A stretch of DNA of 21,209 bases, from positions 1 to 21,209 of the forward strand of contig JBDHSU010000075.1 of the NCBI GenBank assembly GCA_039808325.1, in the 5' to 3' direction. This stretch comes from JAFKKS01 sp039808325 (GTDB lineage Bacteria; Pseudomonadota; Alphaproteobacteria; Rhizobiales; Xanthobacteraceae). Under the pieces are notes generated by a model. That model did no database searches. It saw only the letters and a program-made list of their open reading frames with translations, and was not told the DNA's origin. Of this stretch, positions 6,059-15,165 are shown in pieces. The first letter of the stretch is position 1, and every line of letters begins with the position of its first letter. Both the position numbers and the translations under genes were made by a program.

Positions 6059-7279
6059 ATGACCGCGAACGGAACGCCGGGGCAGTTGCGCCCGCTCGAC
6101 GACGTCTTCGTCATCGACGTGTCGAGCTTCCTCGCCGGTCCGTTCTGCTCGACGCAGCTTGCGGAATTCGGCGCCGAGGTCGTGAAGATCGAACTGCCGA
6201 AAGTCGGCGACGCATTGCGCAAGTTCGGCACCATCACGCCGCGTGGCGATTCCCTGCCGTGGCTGTCCGAGTGCCGCAACAAGAAGTCGATCACGCTCGA
6301 TCTGCGCAAGCCCGAGGGCGCGGCGCTGGTCAAGCGCCTGGTCGAGAAGGCGGATGTGTTCGTCGAGAATTTCCAGCCCGGCACCCTGGAGAAATGGGGC
6401 CTCGGCTGGGACGTGCTCAGCGCCATCAATCCGCGCCTCGTGATGGTGCGCATCTCCGGCTACGGGCAGACCGGGCCTTATCGCGACCGGCCGGGCTTCG
6501 GGCGCATCGGCAACGCCTTCGGCGGTCTGTCTTTTCTCGCCGGCTTTCCCGACCGCCCGCCGGTGACGCCGGGCTCCGCGACGATTCCGGATTATCTCTC
6601 CGGCCTCTACGGCGCGCTCGGCGTCCTGCTTGCGCTCAAGGCGCGCGACAAGACCGGGCGCGGGCAGGTGGTCGACATCGGTCTGTATGAAACGATCTTC
6701 CGCATCCTCGACGAATTGGCGCCGAAATTCGCGTTCGATGGCTATGTGCGCCAGCGCATGGGGCCGGGGACGGTCAACGTCGTGCCGCACAGTCATTATC
6801 CGACCAAGGACAAGCGCTGGATCGCCATCGCCTGCACCAACGACAAGATTTTCGCGCGGCTCGCCGAGGCGATGAAAGCGCCGGAACTGGCGGACTCCTC
6901 GCGCTGGGGCCTGCTGAAGAACCGCGAGAAGGAGCGCGCCGCCGTCGACGACTACGTCGGCAACTGGACGGCGCAGCACGATCGCGCCGACCTGCTCAAG
7001 CTGTGCGAGGCGGCGCAGGTGCCGTGCGGGCCGGTCTATTCCATCGACGAGATTTTCGAGGACCCGCAATACGCCGCGCGCGAGAACATCGTCACGGTGG
7101 ACGACGCGCGCGTCGGCAAGCTCTCGGTCCCGAACGTGATGCCGCGGTTGACCGAGACGCCCGGCCGCATCGATCGTCTCGGTCCCGACATGGGCGAGCA
7201 CAACGCCGAGTTTTTCGGCGAGCGGCTCGGCCTGTCGCAAAGCGAGATCGAGCGCCTGCAAGCGGCGGGCGTGATCTGA
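6059..7279 (+). CDS. CaiB/BaiF family CoA transferase (class III), second copy
   Basis: This 406-residue class III CoA transferase is related to the protein at 3753-4991. It shows VIDVSSFLAGPFCS (18-31), EFGAEVVKIE (36-45), SGYGQTGP (133-140), GRIGNAFGGLSFLAGF (148-163) and the probable nucleophile Asp178 in TIPDYLSGLYG, followed by GRGQVVD (200-206). The C-terminus MGEHNAEFFGERLGL is typical of the family. ATG 6059 has AGGGAGAAAG just upstream. It is the last gene of the plus-strand cluster and lies behind the palindromic repeat, so it may be expressed differently from the upstream genes. It could pair with the first copy as a heteromer, as in succinyl-CoA:malate CoA-transferase of Chloroflexus, or act on another acid. 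Confidence 0.93.
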   Translation: MTANGTPGQLRPLDDVFVIDVSSFLAGPFCSTQLAEFGAEVVKIELPKVGDALRKFGTITPRGDSLPWLSECRNKKSITLDLRKPEGAALVKRLVEKADVFVENFQPGTLEKWGLGWDVLSAINPRLVMVRISGYGQTGPYRDRPGFGRIGNAFGGLSFLAGFPDRPPVTPGSATIPDYLSGLYGALGVLLALKARDKTGRGQVVDIGLYETIFRILDELAPKFAFDGYVRQRMGPGTVNVVPHSHYPTKDKRWIAIACTNDKIFARLAEAMKAPELADSSRWGLLKNREKERAAVDDYVGNWTAQHDRADLLKLCEAAQVPCGPVYSIDEIFEDPQYAARENIVTVDDARVGKLSVPNVMPRLTETPGRIDRLGPDMGEHNAEFFGERLGLSQSEIERLQAAGVI

Positions 7280-7334
7280 GAGCGTCACCTCGGCCAGGGC
7301 GGCGAAGCTGTGGCACGCCGACCACGGCGGGCCG
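7280..7334. terminator. Convergent junction with weak stem-loop
   Basis: This is the 55-bp gap between the convergent CoA transferase and livF genes. A short stem, CGCCG-ACCA-CGGCG (7316-7329), could act in both directions. There is no T run on either strand, so an intrinsic terminator is only weakly supported. Confidence 0.25.
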
Positions 7335-8029
<695 letters not shown>

Positions 8030-8033
<4 letters not shown>

Positions 8034-9904
8034 GCGTCGATCACCCCGTGCACGCCGCCGAGATAGGCGTCCTGCACTTGCTTGTTGCTCTTGATTTCAT
8101 CCGGCGTGCCTTCGGTCAGAACCCGGCCTTCCTGCAGCACGGTCACCCGCTCGGCGAGTTCGAACAGCGCGTCCATATCGTGATCGATCACGATCATGGT
8201 GCGGCCGTGGCTGATCGACTTGAGCAGCTTGACCGTCTCGACGCGTTCGGCCGGGCTCATGCCGGCGAGCGGCTCGTCGAGCAGCAGGAGCGACGGCGAT
8301 GTTGCCAAGGCGAGGCCGATCTCCAGCCGCCGTTTTTCGCCATAGGCGAGCTCGGACACCGGCGCATCGGCGCGGGCCGTGAGGTTGACCAGCGCCAGCG
8401 TGCGGTCGACCTGCTCGCTGAGGCCCGGGATGCTGCTCGGGTTGCGGAAGAGGTCCAGCCTGAACTTGCCGCGAATTTCGGCGAGCGCGGCGATCATGAC
8501 GTTCTCACGCACCGTGAGCCGGTTGAAGAGCTGGTTGATCTGATAGCTCTTGGTCAGGCCGAGCTGGCAGACATCGGTGACGGTCATGCCGGTGATGTCG
8601 CGTCCGTCGAACAGGATCTGGCCCGCGCTCGGCGGCACTTCGCAAGTCAGCATCTTGAAGAACGTCGATTTGCCGGCACCGTTCGGGCCGATGATGCCGC
8701 GCAGCTCCCCGTGATGGACGGTGAAATCGATATCGCTGTTGGCGACGACGCCGCCATAGTTTTTGGTCAGGCCGGTGGCTTGCAGGATCGGGCCGGACCG
8801 GTCGTTCGCCGCGTGACGTGGCGTTGCCGGCGGCGCCGGCGAGCGCATCATTTCGCTGCCGCGGCGCTGTTCCTCCTCCTCCGGCGTGAGGCCCAGCTCC
8901 GTCGGCGCCGGCGCCGGCGCTTTCTTGAGTTTTCTGCCGGTCGCGAGGTCGTAAAGATCGACGATCGCGCCGACGATGCCCCGGCGCAGGAAGCACACCA
9001 GTATCACGAACACGATGCCGAGCACGAGCTTCCAGGTAGCGCCGAGATGCAGCGTGTTCTGAAAGAAGTCGCTGAGATAGAGCCATACGGCCGCGCCGAC
9101 GAGCGGGCCGAACAGCGTGCCGGCGCCGCCGATCGCGGTCTGCATTATGAGCTGGCCCGACGTATCGAACATGAAGGCGTCGGGTGGCATGAAGCCCTGC
9201 ATCAGGCCGAGCAGGCCGCCGGCAAAGCCGGCATAGGCGGCGGCGACCACGAAGGCGGTGAGCTTATAACTGTGGATGTTGTGGCCGAGCGCGGCGGCGC
9301 GCAGCGGATTGTCGCGAATCGCGGACAGGATGGCGCCGACCGGCGAACGCACGATGCGCAACGCGAGCACGACGCCGATGAAGTACCAGAACGCGAGGAA
9401 CGTATAGACCTCGAAATCGGTATTGAAATGCAGCGTCGTGAAGCCGAGGAAGACGCTCGGCTTCGGCACGCCCGGCAGGCCGTTCTCGCCGCCGGTGAAG
9501 TCGGAGAGGGGATTGAACTCGACGAAATAGAACACTTCGGCGATCGCGACCGTGATCATCGCGAAGTAGATGCCGGTGCGACGCAGCGCGATGAGGCCGA
9601 TGAGATAGCCGACCGCCGCGGCGACGGCCGCGCCGATGAATACCGAGGCCATCACGTAGTTGAAGCTGGTCTGCGTGAGCAGATAGGCGGCGAACATGCC
9701 GCCGGTGCCGAAGAAGGCCGACTGGCCGAACGAGAGGAGCCCCGTATAGCCGAACAGGATATCGAAACCGAGGCCGAACATGCCCCAGACCAGGATGCGA
9801 TTGATCGTATTCGGCGTGAAGCCGAGATGAGGCAGCACATATGGCGCCGCGATCAGCGCGATGGCGGTGAGGATCTCGACGAGGAACGGCGTCTTGGTGC
9901 GCAT
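8030..9904 (-). CDS. LivM-LivG fusion: ABC permease plus ATP-binding protein
   Basis: This 624-residue protein joins two importer subunits normally made separately. Residues about 8-310 are a LivM-type permease with several hydrophobic helices and the conserved segments FGYTGLLSFGQSAFFGTGG (51-69) and AIRDNPLRAAALG (195-207). Residues about 325-370 form a charged, Pro/Ala-rich linker with a TPEEEEQRR run. Residues about 372-624 are a LivG-type ATPase with Walker A GPNGAGKST (406-414), a degenerate signature ELAYGEKRR (518-526), Walker B LLLLDEP (539-545) and H-loop His575. YGEK instead of SGG is usual for LivG. The frame is continuous, so this is a true fusion, not a missed stop. It starts 13 nt after the livH stop and overlaps livF by 4 nt. 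Confidence 0.95.
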
Positions 9905-9917
9905 CAGGACACCACGG

Positions 9918-10793
9918 CTATTCGCGGCCGGCGGTGCCGAGCAGCCCGTAGGGCCGCAGCACCAGCACCAGGGTCATTGCCACGAACAGCATGACGTAGG
10001 CGTAAGCGGGATTGAACATCGACGTGATCGAGATGATTTCGCCGGCGATCAGGCCGCCGAGAATGGCGCCGGGGAACGAGCCGACGCCGCCGATCACCAC
10101 GACGACAAAGGTCTGCACCAGGATCGCTTCGCCGACGTCGGGCGCGATCGAGACCACCGGTGCGTTGACGATGCCGGCGAAGCCCGCCGCCATCGCGCCG
10201 ATGCCGAACACCAGCATGAAGACCTTGTAGACGTCGATGCCGAGCGAATCGACCATCACCGCATCTTCGATGCCGGCCCGCACGATCATGCCGATGCGGG
10301 TCTTGTAGAGCACGATGAACAGCACGAGCAGCGCGACGGCGATGATGCCGAGCAGCGCGATCCGGTAGGTCGGATAGAACATGAAACCGAGATTTATGAT
10401 CCCGCCGAGGCCGGGCGGGGGCGGCATCATTTTCGACAGGCTGCCGAAGAAGAAGCGGACCGCTTCCACGAACACGATGCCGAGACCGAAGGTGACGAGG
10501 AGCTGGTCCTCGTGCGGGCGGGTGTAGAAATAGCGGATGATGCCCCGCTCCATTACGACGCCGACCAGCATCACGAACAGCGAACCGGCGATCACCGCGA
10601 CGATGAACGAGCCGGTGTAGGTGAACGCAACCCAGCCGGCATAGCCGCCGAGCATGAACATCGCGCCGTGCGCGAGGTTGAGGACGCCGAGCGTGCCGTA
10701 AATGATCGTCAGGCCGGAGGAGATCAGCGCCAGCAAAGCGCCGAGCACCAGCCCGTTGAAGCATTGCGAGATAAAGTTACCCCAGCTGATCAC
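9918..10793 (-). CDS. livH: Liv-type ABC transporter permease (LivH-like)
   Basis: This 291-residue inner-membrane permease of the HAAT family has about eight hydrophobic helices. LivH-type motifs are GLTIIYGTLGVLNLAHGAMF (27-46), the cytoplasmic EAA-like loop RAGIEDAVMVDSLGID (172-187), and GGVGSFPGAILGG (235-247). It would form the translocation pore with the LivM half of the downstream fusion. The start is GTG 10793 with GGGGCGG about 7 nt upstream. It lies about 120 nt after the binding-protein stop, behind a strong stem-loop, and 13 nt before the fusion gene. Confidence 0.94.
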   Translation of the reverse strand: MISWGNFISQCFNGLVLGALLALISSGLTIIYGTLGVLNLAHGAMFMLGGYAGWVAFTYTGSFIVAVIAGSLFVMLVGVVMERGIIRYFYTRPHEDQLLVTFGLGIVFVEAVRFFFGSLSKMMPPPPGLGGIINLGFMFYPTYRIALLGIIAVALLVLFIVLYKTRIGMIVRAGIEDAVMVDSLGIDVYKVFMLVFGIGAMAAGFAGIVNAPVVSIAPDVGEAILVQTFVVVVIGGVGSFPGAILGGLIAGEIISITSMFNPAYAYVMLFVAMTLVLVLRPYGLLGTAGRE

Positions 10794-10870
10794 GAGTCCG
10801 CCCCGTTCGTGTCTGTTGTCGTCTTGCCCGACATGGCCGGCGGCCTCAACGGCTTTCAGCCCGGCCGTAA

Positions 10871-10910
10871 CGCGGAAGCCACCTCCGCCGCCGGCGGAGG
10901 TGGCTTCGCG
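10871..10910 (-). terminator. Strong intercistronic stem-loop after the binding-protein gene
   Basis: A perfect 15-bp stem, GAAGCCACCTCCGCC (10875-10889) with GGCGGAGGTGGCTTC (10893-10907) around a GCC loop, extends 3 bp more past one bulged G. It begins 4 nt after the binding-protein stop codon on the minus strand. No T run follows. It is more likely a stem that protects the upstream mRNA or attenuates the downstream genes than a full terminator, and it would give a surplus of binding protein over permease. Confidence 0.75.
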
Positions 10911-10913
10911 GCA

Positions 10914-12275
10914 TCAGGTGTAGTCGCCGAGTTTGCAGCCAAACGCATCCGGCTTCTGCATCAGCGGCTCGCCCGGAAGAACTTCGACGACTTCCCAGAA
11001 GTCTTCCTTGTTCTTCATGTCCTTGGGCGCCTTGCCTTTGACGATGATCACCGGGCGGACGCACTGGTGATCCTCCGGCCGATAGCGCACGTCGCCGAGC
11101 AGCGACGGGATGGTCTCGCCCTTTTCGTACTGCTTGATGACGTCCGGCGGGTAGAAGCTGCCCGCTTCCGTCACCATGCGGGCCCAATGCGCGAAGCTGA
11201 CGTAGGAGTTCTCCGCGCCCCATTCGGGCTTGTAGCCGAACTTCTTCTCGAAGGCCTCGTTGAACATCTTGGCGAGCGGATATTTGTCTTCGAGCGTCCA
11301 CCAGTAGTCGGTCGCGGCGTAGACGCCTTCCATCAGCTCGGGACCCGCTTCCTTGGCGAGGAACGGGATCTGATACGGAATCACCATCTTCATCTTCGGC
11401 GTCAGGCCGAACTGCTTGGCCTGCTGCACGGACAGCACCGCGTCGCGGCCCCAGTTCACGTTGATGATGAACTCGGCGCCGGAGTTGGCGATGTTGGTCA
11501 GATATTGGCTGAAGTCCTGGGTGCCGAGCGGCGAGACCTGGTTGGTGACCTGCGTCCAGCCGGCGTTCTTGGTCAGGTAGTCGTTGACCGACTTGGTGAC
11601 GGTGTGGCCGTAGGTGTAGTCCGGCGTCATGAACGCCGCTTTCTTGCCCTTGCCATAGGCTTTCACCAGGGCCGGGCCGATCGCGTTCGCCGCGGTCTCG
11701 CCGTAGAAGTTCTGGCGGAAGCCGTAGCGCACGCAGTCCTTGCCGGTGGTGTCGTTCGAGCCCGAAATGGCGGCGATGTAGAGCACCTTCTCGCGTTGCG
11801 CGAACTTATTGAGCGCCACCGCGACGGCCGAAGAGGTCGAGCCGGTCATCAGGATGATCTTGTTCTGATTGATGAAGGTCTGCTGCTCCTGCACCGCCTG
11901 GTTCGGCTTGGCGCCGGAGTCGGCGGCGAGCAGGTTGACCTTCTTGCCGTTGACGCCGTTGTTCACCTTCGGCGCGATCTTCTTCATCAGCTCGTGGTTG
12001 GTGTTCATGTGCTCAACGGCGAGCTGCATGCCCTTGAGCTCGTCCTCGCCCTGCACCGCGTAAGCGCCGGTGCGCGGCACGGCGGCGCCGATGTTGACGG
12101 TGTCGCCCTTGGAGCCCTCCGGCCAAGTGCCGATCGCCGGCTTGTCGTCGGCATAGACCGGCATCACCATCGTCAGTCCCGGCAGCAAGGCGCCGCCGGC
12201 GAGGCCGGCACCGGCCTGCAACAGTGTACGCCGCGATACGCCGAGGTCGCCTTGCCCTATTCTTTTAATCGTCAT
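10914..12275 (-). CDS. Liv-type ABC transporter substrate-binding protein, Tat-like signal
   Basis: This 453-residue periplasmic binding protein (Peripla_BP_6, LivJ/LivK-like) is first in the importer operon. The N-terminus has SRRTLLQ (residues 14-20), fitting a twin-arginine signal, then a hydrophobic Ala/Gly/Leu stretch and a likely cleavage after VYA (41-42). The mature part starts with the typical segment VNIGAAVPRTGAYA, and a receptor-family fold is implied by MTGSTSSAVAVA and AAFMTPDYTYGHT. ATG 12275 is chosen because GGAGG lies 7 nt upstream; the frame stays open to 12365 but has no such site. The ligand cannot be read from sequence. Proteins of this type in catabolic loci often bind aromatic or carboxylic acids. 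The gene diverges from the aldehyde dehydrogenase gene. Confidence 0.93.
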   Translation of the reverse strand: MTIKRIGQGDLGVSRRTLLQAGAGLAGGALLPGLTMVMPVYADDKPAIGTWPEGSKGDTVNIGAAVPRTGAYAVQGEDELKGMQLAVEHMNTNHELMKKIAPKVNNGVNGKKVNLLAADSGAKPNQAVQEQQTFINQNKIILMTGSTSSAVAVALNKFAQREKVLYIAAISGSNDTTGKDCVRYGFRQNFYGETAANAIGPALVKAYGKGKKAAFMTPDYTYGHTVTKSVNDYLTKNAGWTQVTNQVSPLGTQDFSQYLTNIANSGAEFIINVNWGRDAVLSVQQAKQFGLTPKMKMVIPYQIPFLAKEAGPELMEGVYAATDYWWTLEDKYPLAKMFNEAFEKKFGYKPEWGAENSYVSFAHWARMVTEAGSFYPPDVIKQYEKGETIPSLLGDVRYRPEDHQCVRPVIIVKGKAPKDMKNKEDFWEVVEVLPGEPLMQKPDAFGCKLGDYT

Positions 12276-12610
12276 GATGTCTCCTCCCATACTGCTTGCG
12301 GTTGTCGCCGGCGGGGGCGCGGCGGCCGAATATGAAAAAGAGATCGGCGATGGCGCGGGGCGCACAACTCGATCTCAATCGACAATCACATTCCAAAGCA
12401 TCGGCAGTTCCAGTCAATGCCACTTTAGTTCTTGCGTCTTTCGTCGAATGACTTTCGATGGCCGTGACGTCTCCCAATGCTGCAGTGCCGCATTTTAAGG
12501 ATGGGCGGCATCGTGGCGGGTGGCGCGGCAGTTGTGGAGCGCGAGCCAAGAGAGTAGCTCTGCGCAAGAAGAGTGGTTCAAGGACAACGATTGTTTCGAG
12601 GAGTGACGAG
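12276..12610. promoter_or_regulatory. Divergent promoter region between importer and dehydrogenase operons
   Basis: This 335-bp gap must hold the promoters of both the minus-strand importer operon and the plus-strand dehydrogenase operon. On the minus strand TTGACT (12411-12416) is a fair -35 candidate, but the matching -10 is poor. Strong ribosome binding sites flank both ends: GGAGG before 12275 and GAGGAG before 12611. No convincing gene, long dyad or regulator site was found. Confidence 0.5.
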
Positions 12611-14098
12611 ATGGCGAATTCAGCGGCGAACCTGAAGAGCGAAGCGGTGGAAAGCCGGCGCATGCTGATCGGCGGCGAATGGGTCGGCGCGAAGTCCGGC
12701 AAGGTTTTCACGGTGGAGAACCCCGCGTTCCGCACCGTCATCGCGGAAGTGCCGCGTGCCGACGCGAACGACGTCAATCTCGCGGTCGACCATGCGCTGA
12801 AAGCGTTCGAATCCTGGAAGCGGGTTCCGCCGCGGGATCGCGGCCGCATCCTGCAGAAGATCGCCGAGGACATCGAGGCGCGCTCCGAGGAGCTCGCGCG
12901 CACCATCGCGCTGGAGACGGGGAACGCCATTCGCACGCAGGCGCGTCCGGAAGCGAAGACGACCGCCGACGTGTTCCGTTATTTCGGTGGCCTCGCGAGC
13001 GAGCTGAAGGGGGAAACTGTCCCCCTCAACGAGAACGTGCTGAGCTATACCCGCCGTGAGCCGCTCGGCGTCGTCGCGGCGATCATTCCATGGAACGCGC
13101 CGCTGATGCTGGCGGCCGTGAAGATCGCGCCCGCGCTTTGCGCCGGCAATACGATGGTGATGAAGACGGCCGAGGATGCGCCGCTCAACGTGCTGCTGCT
13201 GGCGGAAATCTGCCAGAAGCATCTGCCGCCGGGGGTGCTCAACATGCTGACCGGAACGGGCTCCGAGGCCGGTCAGCCGCTGCTGCATCATCCCAAGGTT
13301 TCGAAGCTCTCGTTCACCGGCTCGACCGCGGTCGGCAAGCTGGTGATGCAGGCCGCCGCCGAGCGCGTGCTGCCGGTTTCCCTCGAACTCGGCGGCAAGA
13401 GCCCGTCGATCGTCTTCGCCGACGCCGACGAGGAGTGGGTCGTCGACGGCATGATCAATGCGATGCGCTTCACCCGGCAAAGCCAGTCTTGCACCGCCGG
13501 TTCGCGCCTGTTCCTGCACCAGAGCATTTTCGATTCCTTCCTCGACAAGCTCACAAAGAAGGTTTCGAAGCTCAAGATCGGCGACCCGATCAAGGAAGAA
13601 ACCGATGTCGGCACGATCATAAACGAGAAGCAGTTCACCAAGGTCTGCGGCTATATCGAAGACGGCATGAAGCAGAAGGACGCCAAGATGATCACCGGCG
13701 GCCTCTTGAAGAAGGAGGGGGCGCTGAGCAAGGGCTTCTTCGCGCAGCCGACGATCTTCGCCGCCAACTCCAACGACTGGCGCCTCGCGCGTGAGGAGAT
13801 CTTCGGCCCCGTCCTCGTCGCCGTGCCATGGACCGACGTCAACGACGCCATCCGCATGGCGAACGACAGCCATTACGGCCTCGCCGCCTATGTGTGGACG
13901 CATAACATCCGCGACGGCATCCGCACCGCGCATGAGATCGAAGCCGGGTGGGTGCAGGTCAACCAGGGCGCCGGCCAGTCGCCGGGCCACTCCTACGGCG
14001 GCTACAAGCAGAGCGGTCTCGGACGCGAGTTCTCGCTCGAGGGCATGCTCGATGGCTTCACGCAGCGCAAGAGCGTGACCGTCAGCCTGGCGCAGTAG
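12611..14098 (+). CDS. NAD(P)-dependent aldehyde dehydrogenase
   Basis: This 495-residue aldehyde dehydrogenase would oxidise an aldehyde to a carboxylic acid in the cytoplasm. All core motifs are present: IPWNAP with N162, the cofactor-binding K185, FTGSTAVG (235-242), ELGGKSP with general-base Glu259, and SQSCTAGSR with the nucleophile Cys294. EEIFGPV and the C-terminal GGYKQSGLGRE are also intact. Length is standard. The start at 12611 has GAGGAG 7 nt upstream; earlier in-frame starts lack one. It is divergent from the importer operon and followed by two genes on the same strand. With the downstream hydroxyacid dehydrogenase it could carry out an alcohol-aldehyde-acid series feeding the CoA transferases. 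Substrate unknown. Confidence 0.94.
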   Translation: MANSAANLKSEAVESRRMLIGGEWVGAKSGKVFTVENPAFRTVIAEVPRADANDVNLAVDHALKAFESWKRVPPRDRGRILQKIAEDIEARSEELARTIALETGNAIRTQARPEAKTTADVFRYFGGLASELKGETVPLNENVLSYTRREPLGVVAAIIPWNAPLMLAAVKIAPALCAGNTMVMKTAEDAPLNVLLLAEICQKHLPPGVLNMLTGTGSEAGQPLLHHPKVSKLSFTGSTAVGKLVMQAAAERVLPVSLELGGKSPSIVFADADEEWVVDGMINAMRFTRQSQSCTAGSRLFLHQSIFDSFLDKLTKKVSKLKIGDPIKEETDVGTIINEKQFTKVCGYIEDGMKQKDAKMITGGLLKKEGALSKGFFAQPTIFAANSNDWRLAREEIFGPVLVAVPWTDVNDAIRMANDSHYGLAAYVWTHNIRDGIRTAHEIEAGWVQVNQGAGQSPGHSYGGYKQSGLGREFSLEGMLDGFTQRKSVTVSLAQ

Positions 14099-14131
14099 GT
14101 CGCCGGAGGCGTCGAGGCATTCGCATCATTG

Positions 14132-14155
14132 GCCGGGCTCGGTGCGGAGCCCGGC
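14132..14155 (+). terminator. Probable intrinsic terminator after aldehyde dehydrogenase
   Basis: GCCGGGCTC (14132-14140) and GAGCCCGGC (14147-14155) form a perfect 9-bp stem with a 6-nt loop. A run of five T follows at 14165-14169, 9 nt after the stem, so the match to a classic terminator is imperfect. The next dyad, ATCCAT/ATGGAT (14157-14176), overlaps the T run. Confidence 0.5.
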
Positions 14156-14191
14156 AATCCATCCTTTTTCATGGATATTATGGAGAGGGAC

Positions 14192-14211
14192 GCGCGGGAC
14201 CGATCCCGCGC
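14192..14211 (+). terminator. Second stem-loop before the hydroxyacid dehydrogenase gene
   Basis: GCGCGGGA (14192-14199) and TCCCGCGC (14204-14211) form a perfect 8-bp stem with a 4-nt loop, followed 6 nt later by TTTT (14218-14221). Together with the stem at 14132 it suggests partial uncoupling of the two downstream genes from the aldehyde dehydrogenase gene. Confidence 0.45.
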
Positions 14212-14253
14212 ATGATGTTTTAGGCATCGCACGAAGCGTTCCGGAGCATGCGC

Positions 14254-15147
14254 ATGACCGATGATCGGAAAACGGCGGCGATCGGCTTCATCGGCCTCGG
14301 CGTGATGGGCGAGCCGATGTGCCGCAATCTCGCGCGCAAGAGCGGCCGCCGCGTCATCGGCTTCGACCGTGCGCCGCAGCCGCTCGAACGCCTGCGGGCG
14401 TTCGGCGTGACGGCGGCGGAGAGCTTGGCGGCTCTGGCTGCGGCTTGCGACGTCGTCTTCATGGCGCTGCCGAGCGGCCGGCATGTCCAGGCCGTTTGCG
14501 AGGGAGCGGACGGCTTGCTCGCGAACGCGAAGTCCGGGAGCCTCGTCGTCGATCTCGGAACCTCGCCGGTCGACCTCACGCGCGACCTCGCGGAACGCTT
14601 CGCCAAAGCCGGCGTGCGCTACGCCGACGCGCCGATCGCGCGGACACGCCAGGCCGCCGAGGACGGCACGCTCAGCATCATGGTGGGCGCGGATGATGCG
14701 GTGTTCGCCGAACTCGAACCGCTGCTGCGGAATATCGCGTCGGACGTCACATTGTGCGGTGGCGTCGGCGCGGGGCAGATCGTCAAAATCCTGAACAACA
14801 TGGTTCTCGTCGAAACCGTCGTCGCGCTCTCCGAGGCGCTGACGATCGCGCGTCGTGCCGGCCTCGACGGCAAGGTGCTGTTCGAGACGCTGGCGAAAGG
14901 CTCGGCCGACAGCTTCGCGCTGCGCAACCACGGCATGAAGGCGGTGCTGCCGGGGACGTTTCCGGAGCGCGCTTTCTCGACGAATTACGCGCGCAAGGAT
15001 TTATCCTATGCGCTCGCGCTCGCCGCGCAGTTCGACGTCGATGCGCGCGGCGCCGAGATGGCGGACGAGCGGCTGCGGCAGGCAGCCAACGCAGGATACG
15101 GCGACCTGTACTGGCCGGTTGTGAGTCGCGTTATCGATAAGGCATGA
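14254..15147 (+). CDS. Beta-hydroxyacid dehydrogenase family (3-hydroxyisobutyrate dehydrogenase-like)
   Basis: This 297-residue NAD(P)-dependent dehydrogenase would interconvert a beta-hydroxyacid and its semialdehyde. The N-terminal Rossmann motif is GFIGLGVMG (11-19). The catalytic Lys is K178 in GQIVKILNN, and the C-terminal ARKDL (K248, D249) is conserved. The substrate-site motif, usually DAPVSGG followed by GA, reads DAPIARTRQAAEDGTL (125-140). ART in place of SGG puts an Arg near the substrate, which recalls sulfolactaldehyde-reductase-like members and may mean a dianionic substrate. I chose ATG 14254 because GGAG lies 7 nt upstream; ATG 14248 is only 1 nt away from it. It is followed without a gap by the HMGL-like gene. 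Confidence 0.88.
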   Translation: MTDDRKTAAIGFIGLGVMGEPMCRNLARKSGRRVIGFDRAPQPLERLRAFGVTAAESLAALAAACDVVFMALPSGRHVQAVCEGADGLLANAKSGSLVVDLGTSPVDLTRDLAERFAKAGVRYADAPIARTRQAAEDGTLSIMVGADDAVFAELEPLLRNIASDVTLCGGVGAGQIVKILNNMVLVETVVALSEALTIARRAGLDGKVLFETLAKGSADSFALRNHGMKAVLPGTFPERAFSTNYARKDLSYALALAAQFDVDARGAEMADERLRQAANAGYGDLYWPVVSRVIDKA

Positions 15148-15165
15148 ATGGAGTGGAGGGAACGC

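Noticed and set aside
8048..12335. Two long plus-strand open frames (8048-9994 and 9861-12335)
   Set aside because: They are antisense to the LivM-LivG fusion, LivH and the binding protein; their His/Asp/Arg-rich translations are typical of the reverse frame of GC-rich genes.
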